Part shown: piece after piece, positions 20,912 through 31,989 of the stretch
Position numbering within the stretch: position 1 is the first letter of the stretch
Layout: each line of letters begins with the position of its first letter
Origin: Poronia punctata
Lineage: Eukaryota > Ascomycota > Sordariomycetes > Xylariales > Xylariaceae
Length of the DNA stretch: 64,000 bases
Direction of reading: 5' to 3'
Assembly (NCBI GenBank): GCA_022579005.1
Contig: MU401467.1
Coordinates: forward strand, 1-64,000
Translations under genes and position numbers: made by a program
Notes under the pieces: model-generated
The model's database searches: none
What the model was told of the DNA's origin: nothing
What the model saw: the letters and a program-made list of their open reading frames with translations, nothing else

Positions 20912-21965
20912 CGCCGCCATTTTAGTCGTGATAGGAAGCGGCTCGGGACTCTTACTCTCTCTATAGAGGATGATTGGAAGTCATTCCGTAAGATCTTTTA
21001 TGCCTTTTATCAGCAACCTCGGGGGAATAGAACTTGAGTGCTTTACAACGTGGTACGATTTAAAACCCCACGGCCACAGTCAGAGATTACATATATTATC
21101 TAGCAACTGGAAGGAATAGCAAGCGAGACGGCCGAGTGAATTTTTGCACGTCGCCAAACTGGATAAAAGAATGGCGAAGATCTCGGGGGAAAGACAAAAC
21201 AGGGGGGGGGGGTGGGGGGGGGTGGGGGGCGAAAAGTCAGCTTCAGGTCTCTTCATTCAGAGTATTATCATTATATCATATCTATCACACACCATTATAC
21301 CTTGTACATGAGCATTAGTAGTCAGTTGTAATAATATGGAGATAGATGAGGATGGACCGAGTAGCCCGAAAGCTCCTTTTACTGCTTGTTATAGTAAAGA
21401 AATGAGATATTATGCCTAGCGCGTTGGGTATTTGTTGGGCTCCGTAGATGAAATCAAAGCATGTCCGCCTCAACTCGTGAGAGGACGGATAATATTTTAT
21501 CTAGTGTCTAACAGCATATGATGATAGTCCCAGATATCTAATAAGGAATCAAACGCAACGACATAAAAGAGACCGACCCGTTACATCTAACGAGGAAAGC
21601 CCAGCCCAGCCTAACCCTGTCCGTCAACTCCGGTTATCCTTGCCTCCGCTTGGTTATGGTAGGTATCCCTGCCTTTTTCCCCCAAAATAATTCACAACGC
21701 CGCTAGCCAGCCAGTTATTCGGTTTGTTTTCCTTTAGACGCAATGCTCCGTGATAAGAAAATCGAAGATAGTTGAGGGTCGGGAAGCCGCCCAGTCGCAG
21801 GGACATGCCGCGTTTTTATGCTCGATCCGCGCGCACGAGTACCCCGTCTACCCATTTATCCGTTGGCCACCCCTATCCACCCCTTATTAGCCGCATAGGT
21901 ATGCACAACGCCGGGTTTAGAAATACAAAGACGTATACAAAAATTTAAAGCGATTGTGATCCAGG
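20912..21965. other. Intergenic between convergent Rgp1 and WD40 genes
   Basis: 3' regions of both genes. It includes the long G tract at 21202-21229. No gene is seen. Confidence 0.5.
21202..21229 (+). repeat. G-tract, G-quadruplex-like
   Basis: Three consecutive runs of 6-10 G separated by single T residues lie about 290 bp past the Rgp1 stop codon. Confidence 0.9.
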
Positions 21966-24900
21966 TCAGGCACTGCTAGACCCTGTTCCCGATGACCCCG
22001 GGCGTTTCTCCGTACTTTCTGATTCTTGGTCTGATGACCGTCGGTACTTGCTGAGACTAAGTTTCTCATCAAGAAGCGATACTAAGCGCTCCGAGTATTG
22101 GTCGAGGAGACCGTTGAGCATGGTGTCACTCATCACCTTGCTCCGCGTAGCTCGATCGCCGAGTGCAACGGCTGTGAGGCGAAGTTCTTGATCGAGTTCA
22201 GCCAGTACCTCCTGACTGATGGGATCCGTCGAGGCAAGCTTCTTGCGATAAGCCCGGAGTGTACGGCATGTTTGTTCAGTCGACATATTCAAAGAACCAA
22301 AGGACCTCAAGCTGCTGTTGCTCTTGGTTTTTGCCTTGTTCAGCGCAGGCATGCTAGGACGTCGCCTCACTTTCGACTTGGGACTCGCTGGTGGGCTACC
22401 AGACGGTGTGCCAGGGTTGTGCCTCGACGACGTATCCTCGGCAATAGGCAATGTCGAGCTTGATTGGTTTGTAGAGCTCTTCGTTGGCGGTGTCGAGGCG
22501 AAATTAAAGATTGATCGTCTCTTATGGAGAGTTCTCGGTGGTGACCTTCGGCCGTTGACAGTCGGCGAAGGGCGCTGAAACTCGGCTAGTTCCGACTTTG
22601 AAAGAACGCGCCTCAATGTTGGTCGGTTAACGGGGGTGGCAATGTCCTTCACTGGTGAGGTCTCGCGACTAGCGGATCCCCATCCCCGGTCTTGCAAATC
22701 TATCTCCCAGATCATGATGGTGCCGTCAGACCCAACACTGACTACCTTGCGGCTTCCGTCGTCCTCTTCCACCATGGCCACACCGTGTATCGCTTCCGTG
22801 TGGCCCCACTCCCTTGCAAGGAAATGGCCGGTTTGAGTATCATACATTCTAATCGATTTGTCCGTGTTGGAGAGACCGAGGAGAAAGGCGGGTTCCTTGT
22901 CCGTTGCAGCGCGAGCCGTGAGGGAATCCAACATTACTGCATCAACGCCACTTTCGTCGAAGCACTTGAAAGCCTTGGCGTGCTTGCCCGTTTCCAGATC
23001 AAACATATAAACGGACCGGTCGGTTTGGGATATAAAGAGCGTTCTGCCGTCGTGGCCTTTTGCTATGGAGATGGGCGTTGCTTTCAGCGAGACGGTTCGA
23101 GAAGGAATGGCAGCCATAATGTCCCGATCCCCTTCTTTCGTTACCAGGTCGTGTATCTGTAGCGTCCTGTCTGACGAGCAGGTGACGACTCTGTCCGTCG
23201 ACGGGAACAGAACTTGACAGACTCTAGCGGTAAATTCAAGCGTCTGGAAATGCTCAAACTCCCCATCACTTTTGCGGTGGAATAGTTGGGCCGTCCGATC
23301 GCGGCCACATGTTGCAAAAAGAATCCGTGGCCCCTCCTCGTATATGGTTATATACTGACACTCAGAAGAGTGTGCCTTCATAGATGACACGCAATGCTTG
23401 GTCGAGAAGTTGATGACCTTGACAAACCCTAATTTGTCCCCTATAATAAAGTACTTCCCATCTGTGGTCGCTCTGACTGTGACCATCTGGTTCAATAAAT
23501 CGGGCTCGTCTTCGAAATAAGCCTCGTCTAGGGGTACCCGAAAAGAACTGACGATGGCGCCGTCACTGCGCCAGAGCAGCACGTGTCCCGCCTGGGACCA
23601 AGTGTAGAACTGAGCACCGGTCTCATTCGAAGAGGCCAGGCTTCCGACGCCCGTAACTGCATCTCCACGGCCGGGTATGGGGATCGAGATGGAGTCCGTT
23701 CTCGGGCAACCCGGGACGTGATCTTGGTTCCACATCTCTATAGAACGCTTAACATCGACCGTGACCATTTTGTCTTTCAGAAAGCCTAGGGCAAGCACGC
23801 CGTTGCTGGCGGACGACTCGGTAATCGATCGGATGCATGTTGCGTTTCCTTTCAAGAAGGAGGCCAAATCGAGCGTCGCAAAGCCACCCGATTTGCCACC
23901 AATGTAAATTACGCCATCACGCGTGGCAACACACGTAGTTACAAATCCACTTTCGAGGATATGTGTTAGTTTCATCTGCTTGCCACTGTCGTCCAATAAG
24001 CATATATCGCCCGTTTCAGAGCAGATGATGGCCCTGGTATCGTCAATGGCAGCGGCGCATGAGAATGTAGCCTCGATCATATTGCCAAGCAGAACGTTTC
24101 TCCCGGGCAATGTCCTCTGCGAGTTCGAGGTCGAATTAACATCCCCAATGAATTTCTGCTTCACTGGAGAGATTGCCGGCGCCTCGTCAACTCGCCAGAT
24201 CTTCACATGGCGCACGCCCAACGTGATGAGATTGCTGCCCATCCAAATCATCCCCTTGATATAAGTTGTGCATCGGTTTTGCTGGAATAACTTGGCCGCC
24301 CCGGTCCTGGGATCGATCTTCCATACGTAGAGGAAACCATCATTGGCCGAGCCAAGGGACGCCAGATACCTAGAATCGGGAGACCAGGCAACCGCCCTGA
24401 CACCGAAACCGTGTTCGCTGATTGAAACCAGCAACGTGTCGGATAGCGGATCCTCCAAGCTATAAATAAGGACTCTAGGCGCGTAGCCGGTTTCGCCCAC
24501 GGCCAGGAACCGGCCGTCTTTGCTCAAGGCGAGGCATGTCGCAGCTTTGATGCGCTCCCGACTGGTCCAGGTTTTGGAGCTGGGAGATTCCGTCCAGTCG
24601 GTTAGACCCAGGGTAGACTCGCGAAGTGAGACTCTATTTCGGCTATCATTCGCTTTCGGGGTGGACGGCGTCGAGGAATAAGGGAGGGAAGGAGTGCCGT
24701 AAGCCGGGACCGCTGTTGGACGAGCGCGGAAGAAACGCTGGTCGTAATTATCGTCATCAACATCAACCACCACAACAGCCCCACCAGCAATGTAGGCGAA
24801 GGAAGAATCAATGGCATCGAAACCGGTGGGAGAAGAACAAGTCGTGCCAATCACCCGTTTCAAACTCAGTCGGGAATCGTGCAATGGTGGGGCCCGGCCA

Positions 24901-24983
24901 CGGAGAGGAGATCGTGAAGAAAATGGTAGAAAAGGTGAGCTTGCGGGAGTCAGCCTCGGCCGGTGCGCAGGAGTAGATGACAT
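21966..24983 (-). CDS. WD40 protein, WDR62/MABP1-like, 1005 aa
   Basis: A single exon. WD40 repeats span about residues 150-770 as two propellers, with blades such as VRAVAWSPDSRYLASLG, DGFLYVWKID, LGVRHVKIWRVDEAP, LFATCGRDRTAQLFHRK, RVVTCSSDRTLQIHDL and VVSVGSDGTIMIWEIDLQD. The order and the HGFGVRAVAWSPD and ITLGVRHVKIW blocks resemble WDR62/MABP1 (JNK-binding, spindle-associated in animals). The fungal role is unclear. The N terminus is Ser/Pro-rich. The C-terminal 230 residues hold a basic Ser-rich linker and a helical segment (LRAYRKKLASTDPISQEVLA) that may oligomerise. The assignment rests on pattern, not on a search; another WD40 family remains possible. Confidence 0.75.
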   Translation of the reverse strand: MSSTPAHRPRLTPASSPFLPFSSRSPLRGRAPPLHDSRLSLKRVIGTTCSSPTGFDAIDSSFAYIAGGAVVVVDVDDDNYDQRFFRARPTAVPAYGTPSLPYSSTPSTPKANDSRNRVSLRESTLGLTDWTESPSSKTWTSRERIKAATCLALSKDGRFLAVGETGYAPRVLIYSLEDPLSDTLLVSISEHGFGVRAVAWSPDSRYLASLGSANDGFLYVWKIDPRTGAAKLFQQNRCTTYIKGMIWMGSNLITLGVRHVKIWRVDEAPAISPVKQKFIGDVNSTSNSQRTLPGRNVLLGNMIEATFSCAAAIDDTRAIICSETGDICLLDDSGKQMKLTHILESGFVTTCVATRDGVIYIGGKSGGFATLDLASFLKGNATCIRSITESSASNGVLALGFLKDKMVTVDVKRSIEMWNQDHVPGCPRTDSISIPIPGRGDAVTGVGSLASSNETGAQFYTWSQAGHVLLWRSDGAIVSSFRVPLDEAYFEDEPDLLNQMVTVRATTDGKYFIIGDKLGFVKVINFSTKHCVSSMKAHSSECQYITIYEEGPRILFATCGRDRTAQLFHRKSDGEFEHFQTLEFTARVCQVLFPSTDRVVTCSSDRTLQIHDLVTKEGDRDIMAAIPSRTVSLKATPISIAKGHDGRTLFISQTDRSVYMFDLETGKHAKAFKCFDESGVDAVMLDSLTARAATDKEPAFLLGLSNTDKSIRMYDTQTGHFLAREWGHTEAIHGVAMVEEDDGSRKVVSVGSDGTIMIWEIDLQDRGWGSASRETSPVKDIATPVNRPTLRRVLSKSELAEFQRPSPTVNGRRSPPRTLHKRRSIFNFASTPPTKSSTNQSSSTLPIAEDTSSRHNPGTPSGSPPASPKSKVRRRPSMPALNKAKTKSNSSLRSFGSLNMSTEQTCRTLRAYRKKLASTDPISQEVLAELDQELRLTAVALGDRATRSKVMSDTMLNGLLDQYSERLVSLLDEKLSLSKYRRSSDQESESTEKRPGSSGTGSSSA

Positions 24984-27039
24984 CTTGATGCCATGGATTG
25001 TAATATTAGGCGGCCGTGTTGCAATGACGATATCGAAGCACTAGAATCTCGAATGCTGATAATATCGGGCCGTAAGGTGACGTTCAGCCGCGCAAGCATG
25101 GAGGTGGGACCCTAAATATGTGTGGTTCTCAAGGATAGTAGGACAGAGAAGGATAAGTGGCAGGTAGCAACCAGGTATGTGTAAGATATAAGAATTGATA
25201 GCTGGCAAGAGAGGAGTTCGAGTCAATAATATCGGATCCTTCCTTATGTTACTACTTTAGCTGATAGGGAATCGAAGATGGAGTCGCAGGAGCTCCTAAG
25301 GACAGACAGGAGCTCGCTAGGTTCGCAAGGATGGACCCAGGAGGTGGGTAACGGGATATTTCTAAACGCTGGAGACTGTCAGTTCGAGAACATCACAAAG
25401 CCGATTGGGACCAAATACTGAGCTTACAATGACAAGAAAGGGATTGTGCCGGGGAAAGAACCTAAGCCACCATCTAGATATTGGAGGGAATGAAGAACCA
25501 GCCAAAAGCTGGCACTTTTGACTTCTGTAGTTGCTGGGAATCGGGCAAGCACCTAGTCTAACTAGGTACTTAACATAGCAAATGTGTTGTAATTATGTAA
25601 TTATCGTCCTTTCCCGTTGACGAAAGGAAACTAGACCACGTAGATATGAAGCGTATGGCAGATTATCTCTTCACATTGAAATCACAGAATCTCCATGGAC
25701 GGATCACAATCGGCATCGAGAGAAGAAAAGACAGAAAAGGTGGGAGGCGGTCGAGGTGAGCTTTGTCCAGCCAACCTGAACGATGCGCCTATCGGGCATC
25801 AGATATTGCTAGGGACAAGCCAGACTACGAGTAGATAGAGCATCCCCAGTGCCTACAGTATGCAAGTCTGTTTATTTTCCCACTTGGCAGTAGTATAAAG
25901 GTCAGAAGCCGCAACTGGCTGGGGTGGTCAACGGGGAGCAACCGAAACTGCAAGGGTATTGGTCAGGACCTGAGCTCTAGTGGGACACTTCAAGATAGCC
26001 AAGACATTTCGGGCAAGGTCCAGTGTGACCGCCGCACCCTGGATCCAATGATGAGCATCTCTGCATACGCCGGCTCCTTCTGGACCTTGTCATGCCTCCC
26101 TGTCTCAGCCGCTTTTGGTTTTTTTTGTAGTGACATCCACCCCACTCACCTGCAGGTGGAGAGGAACCATCACACCAGCAACCAGTCCCCGGGCCAGTCA
26201 ACTACCACGCAAGTTTTCTCAAGCACTTGTGTCCATGTTTCCACGAGTATCCGTGTTGCTCAGCATATGCTCTCTGCGTTGCTGTCCGTCTCTAGCAAAT
26301 AGCAGCCTTCTCTAAGAGAAATCCAATGGATATCACATTTATACATGTTTCACCTATCAATTATAATTAATTGAGCCGTTACAGTTAAAGGCAACGCGAC
26401 AACAAGCGAGGTTTCTCACCCAAGAAAAATCGACGTCTCCCACTGATCCTGCCACCATAATTTCTTGGCTGTGAGACCGAACTCGGCATTCGTCAACCCC
26501 AAAGCCCGTCCAAAAGAAGCAAAAGTATAATTTGCGCTAGGCTATATAAGACTTAGTCTTCTATCCCAAATCTGCATCCACTCAACGCGAAAAAAGAAGA
26601 CGCTGCGACTCAAGCTCGCGATTCCATGGTATTTGTACACGGCATTTTCATATAATGATAAATAATACCACCTGGCAAGAAAATCGTGAGTTCCTGCCGC
26701 GGTAGTTTTAGAGACACGGACCGCTCAAGGTCGTATATGAACTAGGTATGTCCGTGCCGGAAACTGACCGCTAGTCCTTTTAGTGTCAATTATGTTATAG
26801 GAGCAGCTCCGTAGAGCAACAATAGAAGGTATACCAGCTTCAAGCAAAAAACGAGTTACTAACGGTAAGAAAGGTTCATTAAAAATTTTAATACGAGCAG
26901 GGACAATAGACCTTGAGAAGCAGATATCTAGTCATATAACCAAGTCTATCCACAATGATAATATACAAGCTCAAACGCACTTTTATACATACAGTCCAAA
27001 TCCGATGGGAATACACTTTCCACAAAGCGCCTCCGCAGA
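24984..27039. other. Intergenic, no convincing gene
   Basis: 2 kb between the WD40 gene start and the Rrg9 gene end. Only short frames occur. TACGAGTA lies at 25826. A TATATAAG box near 26543 is not followed by a recognised transcript. An unbroken frame without a useful ATG crosses 26800-27107 and continues antisense into Rrg9; it is not called. Confidence 0.45.
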
Positions 27040-28107
27040 TCATAGTAAGCTATCTGAGAACTTTCGGTGCGCACTTTCTTTCGGGGCGTCATCGTAAGAA
27101 TCCTCGTGTTGGGAGTGCTCGTGATGACGGGGCACGTACGGATACTCGGTGCGTGGACCCTTCTTGACGTTCCAGTGAGGTTTCCGGACGATACCCTCCT
27201 GGCGCCACTTGCGCGGCGGTTTCTTCCCGATTTCCGCCATCTGGGCCCAGATACTCTTTCCGCGGTTGAACCAGCGCTCCTGGCGCTTCACCTCCTCCTC
27301 GGGCGAGGGTCGCCACTTGCTCTTCAGGATGCGCCGGATGGCCTCCGCCGACACCTCGAAGTGCTGCGCCAGCACCGCCGTCGTGTACTGTTCCGGGAAC
27401 TGCGAGTGGAGCGCCCGGATGCCGTCTAGTGCGTCGGGAGACAGTCTCTTGCGCGGCCGCCAGCCTTCGGGGAATTTCTCCTCGAGGGCGCTCTTCTGAA
27501 TCTGCCACTCCTCCTTGCGCGCCGCGTGCTCTTCGGCCGGGTTCGGTTTCGAGCTTCCGTCGTCTTTTATGATCTTCAGTCGCTTTAACTGACTGTGTAC
27601 CACGGGTGGCTTGGGCCGTGTTCGCTTGGTTGATTTGGAATTGGCATCGGCCGAGTCGTCCTCGGCTGATGGTGATGATTTTTCCCTTGACAGGGTTGAT
27701 CGGTCCAGCATCGAAACAAGCGAATCGATAGAATCGGGATTGTATTCGAGGATGGTACCGTTTATTTTCGCGAGCGTGACATCGTTGTCTGAAGCAGATG
27801 GTATAGTGGCTGCAGAACCAGATCCTGTCGAGGACTCCGCCTCAGCATTGGTGTTGACCGACACTCCATTCTCCTCGTCCTTCGGTGTGGCGTCGACTCT
27901 TTCTTCCCGTCTTTCCCTGGGCGAGTAGGCAGTGGAAGTGGACGTGAATAACCTCGTGGGATAACGAACGGGCGTCTGACGAAAGGCTGATGGGGTGGTG
28001 TGGCTATGAAATCGGACTGTTCTTCGGGCAGCAGAATCTGTCACGCGGAACTCGGTGAGACTCTGAACGAAAATCCGGAGAGACTTGGTTCGGCAAGTGC
28101 AATTCAT
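27040..28107 (-). CDS. rrg9: Rrg9-like mitochondrial protein (neugrin family), 355 aa
   Basis: The C-terminal half has the Rrg9/neugrin signature: [55 protein letters not shown] and [13 protein letters not shown], near residues 205-290. The N terminus is rich in Arg and Ser with few acidic residues ([19 protein letters not shown]), as in a mitochondrial presequence. In yeast RRG9 is needed for respiratory growth and mitochondrial genome maintenance. The low-complexity linker (residues 65-170) is normal for filamentous fungi. A conserved-looking frame ends only 31 bp upstream on the same strand. Confidence 0.88.
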   Translation of the reverse strand: MNCTCRTKSLRIFVQSLTEFRVTDSAARRTVRFHSHTTPSAFRQTPVRYPTRLFTSTSTAYSPRERREERVDATPKDEENGVSVNTNAEAESSTGSGSAATIPSASDNDVTLAKINGTILEYNPDSIDSLVSMLDRSTLSREKSSPSAEDDSADANSKSTKRTRPKPPVVHSQLKRLKIIKDDGSSKPNPAEEHAARKEEWQIQKSALEEKFPEGWRPRKRLSPDALDGIRALHSQFPEQYTTAVLAQHFEVSAEAIRRILKSKWRPSPEEEVKRQERWFNRGKSIWAQMAEIGKKPPRKWRQEGIVRKPHWNVKKGPRTEYPYVPRHHEHSQHEDSYDDAPKESAHRKFSDSLL

Positions 28108-28138
28108 TTTTCGGGTCCTCGAGAACAGGTTGCACTTT

Positions 28139-28600
28139 TTAGCTTCGGCGAATATGAACGATGTGATTACTGGATTGCGACGGATACTTGCTGCGCAACC
28201 TCGCGATCTCTGGTCTACTCAGTTTTTCGCGTTCCCAGTCAGGAAAGACATTCGTAGGGTCAAGATGCATAAAGGGTTTTGGGGCCCACATTATGCGGTT
28301 ACCGAGACCGTCCGGTTTTATGTGGGGGTTTGAGGGGATGTGCAGATCGGGGGGTGTAGAGGGGACCCTCTTTTGACCCTCTTTAACCTCATCCTGCTTC
28401 AAGGCTACGACGTCAACCAACGTCCGCGAGCACTCTGATTTGCCGCAGCACTTAACAGGGGTGTTAATATTCCTGACTTGATTTCCTTCTTCGTCAAGCT
28501 TCCTTAGTAGAAAACTTGGCCCCCTCGGCCGACTAGTGTACTCGTCAGGGAGGGTGGTTCAACTCGCAGTACTGATTCTTTCCAAGTTAATAGATAGCAT
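28139..28600 (-). CDS. Unknown 140-codon frame with an in-frame TGA near its start
   Basis: From 28558 down to 28139 one minus frame stays open for 140 codons and reads like protein, with [40 protein letters not shown] and [18 protein letters not shown]. There is no ATG within its first part. The only in-frame ATG (28598-28600) is followed after 12 more codons by TGA (28559-28561), and only a weak acceptor (GACGAG, about 28541-28546) could bypass it. It ends 31 bp before the Rrg9 start codon on the same strand. It may be a gene with an unseen 5' exon, a pseudogene, or upstream coding in the Rrg9 mRNA. I do not recognise the family. Confidence 0.45.
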
Positions 28601-28870
28601 CAACCCTACCTCGGCAGGAGTTTGATTCTTTGATACCTATATTTAAGCAAGGTTCCCTGGGGGAAAGGTCATGATGATGGGTTCTATTCTACCAATGTAT
28701 CTCAAATTGTCACTTTTGGTCTATCCAAGTTCTGCGACACTGGTGACCAATCTGTCTTCAAACTGAATTGCGCCACATATGACGCTGTTGTGCACTGGAT
28801 GTACTCTTCGCATACTACCTATTTAATCGACTAATTAATAACAAATATTGGGATTCAAGATTACGAGCAG

Positions 28871-30452
28871 ATGAAAATGGGCTACACATATGATTGTCCC
28901 GATCTCGTCGAGGGCGCCTGGCAGGAGCGCTGGGGGATGAAGTTCCAATGGACATCCCAGCACAAGACGCCGAAACAGCTAGAACCCTTAATCCACTCCT
29001 ACGATACAGTGGCAACGGAGGCTGTAGAAGCGTTGGACGAGATAACACCTCCTCCGTATGCGACGGCGCCACCAAAGGATGGGAATATCGAAGGAGCCAT
29101 CAAACCGGATGGGGAGAAGAAACCGCGTCGAGACTTATACAAGATGGTTCAAGAATACGCAGATAAGGACGAGAAAGTTGGAAAACTTTGGACGGAGATA
29201 AACACGATTCCCGAATGGGTAGACTGGGAGCAGATAGAAAGGGGACAGAAAGTGTTCTTCCGGTACGGAGGTCCCGCTCTCACCAGTGTAAGTTGTCCCA
29301 ATGGTAACTTGGCGCATGATATATAGTATAGTCATTAACACTCGTACAGTTGACTTTCCTCTCCTTACTGGGCGGTATGGGCAGCGGCAGAACAGTCGAG
29401 ACGCTCGATAGAACGGGCGGCTTCAACGTCAACGTCGTGCGGCGTCGCCTGCTCGAGACAACGCAGCACACACTCAACGTCCATAAAGATCTGAAATCCA
29501 TCCAGCCCGGCGGCGACGGCTTCGTGAACTCGGTGCAAGTCCGCCTCCTGCATACCGCCGTCCGTCGCCGTATAATGCACATGGCGGCCGAACGACCCGA
29601 GTACTACAACATTGCCGAGTACGGCGTGCCAGTCAACGACCTCGACAGTCTCGGCACCATCAACACCTTCTCCGCCACTGTCATATGGATGGGACTACCC
29701 CGACAGGGTATCTACCTGCGGAAGCAAGAGATCCTCGACTACCTCGCACTATGGCGATACGTGGCCTACATCATGGGAGTGCCCCACGACTGGATGGCCA
29801 CCCCGGAGTCGGCCAAGTGCATGATGGAGTCACTTCTGATCTCGGAGATCCGGCCCACACCGGCCTCAGCCAACCTCGCGAATAACATCATCACCGGCCT
29901 CAAGAACCACCCGCCCACATATGCCTCGCATGAGTTCATGTGCGCGCAGACGTATTGGCTCAACGGCAGGGAGCTATCCGAGAAACTGCAGATCGACCGC
30001 CCGAGCCTGTACTACTCCGCTCTCATGTTCGGCCAATGCATGTTCTTTATGACAATGGGATATATAAACCGCAGTTTCAGCTTCCTGGACGAGCGTAATA
30101 TTAATGTAAGCTTCACCTCACCTACCCAGCCCCAGCCCCATCCCCCCTTTTCCCATTACAAATCGCTAACCCAATCCCCACACTTTAGCTCGTCCGTAAA
30201 GTCCTTTTCAGGGTCCTCCTACACGACAAATCCAAAGGCGGCCTAGGATATACGAGCAAGTTCGTCTTCAAGTTCATCCCGCAGTATGAGAAGATGTCCA
30301 CAGAGCGGGGTCCCCGCGACGCCGGATCGGGTGTAAGGAAACCCGGCATCGAGCGCACTGCGCTACTGTCGCTGCTCACATTTTCGGCACTCTTCGGTAC
30401 CGGCGCCTGGTACGGATCGAAGGCCTTGCTTCGTACAATACAGCAGAGGTAG
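28871..30452 (+). CDS. MpaB/Lcp-type (DUF2236) ER oxygenase-like protein, 478 aa
   Basis: Three exons, 28871-29287, 29350-30105 and 30189-30452, all join in phase 0; the introns are 62 and 83 nt with CATTAAC and GCTAAC branch sites. The core (about residues 140-390) fits the MPAB/Lcp catalytic family: LLGGMGSGRTVETLDRTGGF, HTLNVHKDLKSIQPGG, VQVRLLHTAVRRRI, VPVNDLDSLGTINTFSATVI and YLALWRYVAYIMGVP. This heme-dependent family includes rubber oxygenases and MpaB of mycophenolic acid synthesis. The His in LLHTAVR is the likely heme-ligand position by family analogy. A C-terminal hydrophobic segment (LLSLLTFSALFGTGAWY) would anchor it in a membrane. It stands alone, not in a biosynthetic cluster. 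The N terminus could extend into an upstream exon. Confidence 0.85.
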
Positions 30453-31200
30453 TCCGATTTTGTAAACGTAACTCTTTCCGAGTGTATTGACCTGCACCTA
30501 AATATTTGATGGGAAGCAAGTGAGACTTGAACGAATTTCATGTAAATTTATTACACAAATTTTACGACGTATATAGGTAGCAATTGGATATTAAAAACAA
30601 ACACGTAGCCCATGAAGTCATAGACCTGACTTTTGCCTGCGTGCCACAATTGTCCAGGGCAGGAACGTTTCACCAATAAATCGTTAATGATCCCCAAGAC
30701 GGCACGCCACCCGCTTATACATATGCATACAACCCATGCAGCATCCGAACCCAGCAATAAGAGGAAGATCTAAGCGAGCAAGACGGAAGTTTTTTTTTTC
30801 TTCAGTTTGATTTCAATATTATCTAGTCTAGACTACCTGACATGGTTGTGTAAACACAAAGCACAGACAACATGCTTTCCAGCCCCAGCAAAGTGCAGCG
30901 ACTGCGTATCATCCGGTACACCTGCATGTTTAATGCCTACTTTAATTTCGGCCCATGAACCCATCGTTCCTTTCCTGTCCGGTCTTGTTTCAATGCATGT
31001 GAAAATGATGATATATGACGGTAAACCCAACCGTCGGCCGGAAGAATCCATGGCCATTATGTTCCCCTCCCCTTAACGCCACTGTTTGCTGGGTAAAGTA
31101 GAAGAAAGCCACAATTAGTATGTGTGTTGGTGTGGTAGAAATACAATTAGACGGCGCCAAGCATTGCAGCTTCCGGAATCTTCGGAGAAATCCAGCTGGC
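30453..31200. other. Intergenic between convergent genes
   Basis: 3' flanks of the oxygenase-like gene and the calcipressin gene. A T9-10 run lies near 30790. No gene is seen. Confidence 0.5.
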
Positions 31201-31989
31201 TTATTCCATCAGTTCCACAGGTGGGCGTGATGTGTGTGCCATAATCGGCTGTTCGCGGCTTGGGCTTATCTCTAGCGGCTCGTCCGTCATGTCGTCGACC
31301 GAAATGGCAGGCAGGTGCGGGCTGCTGCCGTGCTCGCCAGGCTCGTAGATCAACGTACTGCTCCTGCTCCGTGAACGCAAGACGCCGCATTCAGTGGGAG
31401 AAACAGGTGATGCTTCGGCGGCTACTGCGGGTGCTCCGTGGTGTAGCTTCGCCAGGGCCTCCGCCAGGTCATCAGCGTGGACCTGCTTGTTCGGGGCGTC
31501 CTCTAGGCGCACCTCCCATCCGTGAGGTGGCGAAGGCGGCGGGCTGATGAAGAACAGTTTACCCGCATCCGGGAGGTTCAGGTGCTTGTCCTTGGCTAGA
31601 TCTAACGGTGTGGTCTGGCCGAAATACACTCGACATCTCTCGCCCATGATCGCCTCGCCATCCCATATTGAGCGTACTTTAATAGCGGCCTGCTCGTCCC
31701 AGAACGACACCACGATGCGGCGGAAGGACTTGAGGGGCGACCATGTGTGTATCGGGGCAGTCGCTTCAACCAAGTCTCGAATCTGCTGCAGATTTTCTGG
31801 CCGGAAGATGTCTAAATGATCTAGGTTGGTGATCAGGAGAGTGTTGCTGGGTGGCGTCGGCTGTGTAAGTGGCGGTATGCTGGACATATCTAGACTGAGA
31901 GAAGACCTAGATGATCCTCTGCGCTTGAGCAGGGGCGACTGGGATATCGACGAGGTGGGAGAAGCTGTCGGTGATAGGTTATCGGCCAT
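31201..31989 (-). CDS. rcn1: Calcipressin (RCAN-type calcineurin regulator), 262 aa
   Basis: A single exon. An RRM-like N-terminal part (NTLLITNLDHLDIF, FRRIVVSFWDEQAAIKVRS, RCRVYFGQTTPL) is followed by the family signature LFFISPPPSPPHGWEVRLED and APNKQVHADDLAEAL near residues 150-180. Calcipressins bind and modulate the Ca2+/calmodulin phosphatase calcineurin; the Ser residues in the SPPPSPP block are the usual phosphorylation sites. The C terminus has an acidic Ser-rich segment. The N-terminal Ser-rich 45 residues are longer than in yeast Rcn1. Confidence 0.92.
   Translation of the reverse strand: MADNLSPTASPTSSISQSPLLKRRGSSRSSLSLDMSSIPPLTQPTPPSNTLLITNLDHLDIFRPENLQQIRDLVEATAPIHTWSPLKSFRRIVVSFWDEQAAIKVRSIWDGEAIMGERCRVYFGQTTPLDLAKDKHLNLPDAGKLFFISPPPSPPHGWEVRLEDAPNKQVHADDLAEALAKLHHGAPAVAAEASPVSPTECGVLRSRSRSSTLIYEPGEHGSSPHLPAISVDDMTDEPLEISPSREQPIMAHTSRPPVELME

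Noticed and set aside
26800..27107. Open plus-strand frame running into antisense Rrg9
   Set aside because: No useful ATG, part of it is antisense to a real gene, and no domain is recognised.
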